Source: an uncultured Eggerthellaceae bacterium (GTDB lineage Bacteria; Actinomycetota; Coriobacteriia; Coriobacteriales; Eggerthellaceae). From it: DNA of 64,000 nucleotides. Within the stretch, counting starts at the first letter, position 1. Every line of letters begins with the position of its first letter. Of this stretch, positions 63,101-64,000 are shown piece by piece. Where the stretch lies: assembly GCA_949840905.1 (NCBI GenBank), contig CATKXW010000005.1, forward strand, positions 24,366 through 88,365. The letters run 5' to 3'. The position numbers were made by a program, and so were the translations under genes. The notes under the pieces were generated by a model, which was given only the letters and a program-made list of their open reading frames with translations, did not search any database and was not told where the DNA came from.

Positions 63101-64000
63101 TGTGACGTCTCAGACCTATGGGACCTCCATCAAGCTGCCTGCGGATCCCACTCGCAAAGGCTACGCCTTCGCTGGTTGGTGGACCACCAAAGAGGGAGCG
63201 GGGCAGAGAGTGGGAGCTGGATACGACATCGCGAACGTAGAGGCGAGGGCTGCTACCTACTTCGCGAGATGGGATGCGGTGGAAGGCAAGGTGACGCTCA
63301 AGGCCTACGGCCCGAGCGATACCGCTCACACAGGCGCGAAGTTCACGCGCGAGCAAGTAGATGCCTACAATGCCGTAGCGGGACGCCCTGAGGCGAGCTT
63401 CAGGAGCGCTACTGAGATAGAGCTCGCCTACGACATCGAGACGCCCTCCTTCTCGATGACGGACGCTAGCTTGCTGCCGATCCTGCTCGGCTCCACCTTC
63501 GGAGGCTGGGACCCTGCCGTAAGCTCGTTCTCTCCTGGTACCACAGCTGTTTGGGATGCGAGCAGCGAGACCTTCTCGGCAGCTGCCTACACCGCCACCT
63601 GGACGACCAATGGCTATGCCGTGAGCTATGAGGACAGAAACGGCGATGCTCTCGTTGGTTGGTCCGCATCCGATGGCTCGATCCTGCCTTCGAGCTTCAA
63701 CGAAGCATCCACAGCTGAGGAGAGGAAGCTCCCTTCCATGGTCAAGAGAGGCTACACCTGGAAAGGCTGGCTCTACGAAGGCGCTCCTGTGACCTCCATC
63801 CCTGATGTGTCGAAGAACATCACCATCGTCGCTGACTTCGAAGCGGACCCCTACACGATAGAGGTGGACCTCACAGGAGGTGCCCAGACAGGCTGGCATG
63901 AAGGAGCCTTCGAAGGTCTTACATACGATGACCCCATCCTTACCCTGCCCGACAATGATGCGAACCTCAAGAAACCTGGATACGTCTTCTCTCACTTCGC
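57102..64000 (+). CDS. Giant secreted surface protein with BspA-like and Listeria-Bacteroides (InlB B) repeats, 3' end outside window
   Basis: One frame runs from ATG 57102 (GGAAGGAG upstream) to the right edge without a stop, about 2,300 codons. A signal peptide (FKLIPSFLAAVLAIGLLPVQAFA) is followed by an acidic, disordered stretch and a BspA/LRR_5-like segment (IPASVVSVEEEAFADSD at about 420; SSAYASYDGVLYN). A unique region follows, then many Flg_new/InlB B-repeat units from about 59390 on, each with the G-x-F-x-G-W core and ending in a Trp such as FQAQW or YARWK. A three-module block recurs with a 1,893-bp period (60117-60910 and 62010-62800). A sorting signal would lie beyond the window. 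It is likely an adhesin or stalk-like wall protein, possibly anchored by a sortase. Confidence 0.92.
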   Translation, partial: MRSSVATRIHHARPIKFKLIPSFLAAVLAIGLLPVQAFAAPESLTPIPGGSEGAVPTDLSAEEEDRGVLALPLDDSSSADANGAASPSEDVEDKKNETADGPFDGLASGPADGTAEDAGGSGEQTEDAKLPAGEIINQEVALDTLVAQAESTRTFTLAQTLEETRTVPVVSAKLPLDKGDGRQSQVDDLLIRAEAGDGDDSKRGDDPDESDLVSDSPVSANDSERNGEIASASTVIGSFTLSGITYAIEPGGESVAVVAVDYVKLPQQFIEKQVLVIPETISPNAVDIYSVTRLANGAFTSLTKENSNPDHIGAKALFSDDDLLTEAGIDPAQVQVFLTDNMPTASSAAAEEESDEAASAQDNESLQASEGEQNEVRTIVSMEDNVATLDDGTTYEFKNPFIGCTGILILSIPASVVSVEEEAFADSDTIQYLIVEEGSSAYASYDGVLYNVGLTALKFVPTARVGALRITPAAVEVDPKTFSSCSSVDVVIADSESAISLLRATDGSSLGKKVLKQGSSERQLSHMHPIAALEGIVVVLRTALNEILSCERSSSLSEPRYGLDSRTASAAITPPNSDWTVVTEIHSTDYPDYTPFIFREEELAGVVFIGQMEGNGYGGIGRTKSRYEDGVDDIYFESTGIVWADTEPSSLGYVGFESGHRFPDDLNYSGTLVIRHSIQGGLYAMYGGYTLSGQKYQHCHKLTKRAGEENYDRYDGPTKVTILKRSVAADVATVSNEWGFSDSSSTAPCDYAVVFSADTLVSIDPDGGLINGSDEAMEIQHAGEVTLPEATREGYTFLGWKPSSTEAAVTTSGVNPHGFFDADVCFEIKGNVTFTAQWETKTFSVNFVGNVADSSFYWYEYLSDPGITAEKVPVLEWGYETRRLSASSDLFESGSLITDKAIRIYHGTNYKHYPSSDSISPSLVGAAYWLIEMADGRTKLIRGGMPASYVDSHSAQKLWTTVSASALHGDQATKVGAGVQAYLTELDPSALYGQMLYIGFDEVLKGTSVSWSANGGSVVAPSGSDSVASDSFLTAPTPSIGSGMGSGSTGFTFAGWEVTNGASYISSAKDSVGVAVKSPYPAGTIFKFKGYGSVSFAAKWTRRVLVNPRGGTYAGTTTPVAIVAVKAGAANDMNATYTVPTPTRSNWTFDKWSTSSTSTSAGSIAAGSRTGTETALYARWKTTATYDANGGSGTFGTSTIRSATSSPYNGSLTLPAAPAAPAGKTFAGWKNTSTSSFVSGTTTGAADTYAAGAAVTIKGGPVTFQAQWTASTCTVTWSSSGASPASTTTSQGSGATHKAPVASAFTMSGWTLEGWYTNTACTTGRVAPGSNTPAISSDASYYAKWMRAVTFNPQNGSSASTVTVTKTYSAQSGSYTTPSAPSRANWTFKGWATTASGTSYTAANTSTTNSTSSWYARWELTVSYDKNGGGGTFNPVTIRNGTSSPYDASHTLPAAPTAPDGKEFAGWKATTGASFVTGTTNGAANTYTAGSTVTIKGGPVSFQAQWEDTVTGYAMGFRETSSKVGSFYISGGYISDPESPSKATDFGRVSVSGNNNSQYLPDAPADFVRCKAVGDFLVCEHASGRFSAIYTASLPAGCTFVGFQYMDRSFNWRVPSDWVTPEDMRSQTWFDIRPTHIVSTGTSVTWSAKGGSVTAPSGSDSVSSSASLTAPTPTVGSGMGTGSSGFKFAGWEATSGSSYISSAKNAAGATVSSPYPAGTIFKFTGSGSVTFTAKWTRTVTFDGRGGWVSPSSTTATKSSTSNDMSATYTAPSPTRSNWTFDKWSTSSTSTSAGSIAAGSRTGTETALYARWKTTATYDANGGSGTFGTSTIRSATSSPYNGTLALPAAPTAPAGKTFAGWKNTSTSSFVTGTTTGAADTYGASAVVTIKGGPVSFQAQWSSVTFDVRWKKNDNTTDLRVDRNVAYGTTAGSLSGGIPAPETKVGHTFKGWNTNTTASDHSNLVSSSTKLTSATTFYPKWTVNSYAITWNANGGSVSAGSDVTSQTYGTSIKLPADPTRKGYAFAGWWTTKEGAGQRVGAGYDIANVEARAATYFARWDAVEGKVTLKAYGPSDTAHTGAKFTREQVDAYNAVAGRPEASFRSATEIELAYDIETPSFSMTDASLLPILLGSTFGGWDPAVSSFSPGTTAVWDASSETFSAAAYTATWTTNGYAVSYEDRNGDALVGWSASDGSILPSSFNEASTAEERKLPSMVKRGYTWKGWLYEGAPVTSIPDVSKNITIVADFEADPYTIEVDLTGGAQTGWHEGAFEGLTYDDPILTLPDNDANLKKPGYVFSHF

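Noticed and set aside
62070..63995. 641-codon open frame on the minus strand
   Set aside because: It is the shadow of the surface protein frame on the plus strand, whose G-x-W repeat translation is continuous and recognisable; the minus frame has only Arg/Gly-rich sequence.

Overview
The window is GC-rich bacterial chromosome. Several features point to a gut member of the Coriobacteriia, most likely Eggerthellaceae: the DMSO-reductase-type respiratory operon with its own chaperone, PaaK next to an ACT protein, a stand-alone TrpB2, the ClpC type, and giant secreted InlB-repeat proteins next to sortase genes. This is an inference from gene content and style; no rRNA or species marker is present.

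Layout. 1-13.5 kb is housekeeping: M18 aminopeptidase (cut by the left edge), tatA, greA, lysS, clpC, a trkH membrane operon ending in rsgA, a glycosyltransferase and a TSUP transporter. Two copies of a 153-bp element with 26-bp terminal inverted repeats lie between these genes. clpC has an elaborate upstream region: a 34-bp perfect palindrome, a CIRCE operator and a stem-loop. 13.5-17.7 kb holds engB behind three palindromic repeats, then a cell-surface cluster (abundant-type secreted protein, class B sortase, LCP enzyme). 17.9-20.3 kb is a small accessory island with an unknown membrane protein, a Tn554-type accessory protein and an IS110-family transposase remnant. 20.4-27.3 kb carries a membrane protein, a hybrid histidine kinase, paaK plus ACT, a flippase-like protein and a LEA-like stress protein.

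27.8-39.2 kb is a complete type II-A CRISPR-Cas locus. It has a divergently transcribed tracrRNA with anti-repeat, nexus, two hairpins and terminator, then cas9-cas1-cas2-csn2 with overlapping genes, then an array of 76 repeats and 75 spacers. The array records its own history. The leader-distal repeats end in GCAC and the 55 newer ones in GCGC. Three spacers taken at different times come from diverged versions of the same target site. The short leader carries a 13-nt complement of the repeat.

39.2-56.5 kb returns to metabolic and housekeeping genes: SHOCT protein, rarD, a SpoU methyltransferase, two PH-domain proteins, trpB2 behind a classical ribosome-mediated trp attenuator (leader peptide with three consecutive Trp codons), exonuclease III, the dmsABC-dmsD operon, a peptide-deformylase-like protein lacking the catalytic Glu, bioY, a lipid kinase, an anchored extracytoplasmic protein and an orphan minimal nucleotidyltransferase. 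A roughly 210-bp nested imperfect palindrome follows. From 57.1 kb to the right edge runs one uninterrupted reading frame of about 2,300 codons encoding a secreted giant protein with BspA-like and Listeria-Bacteroides (InlB B) repeats; it leaves the window without a stop.
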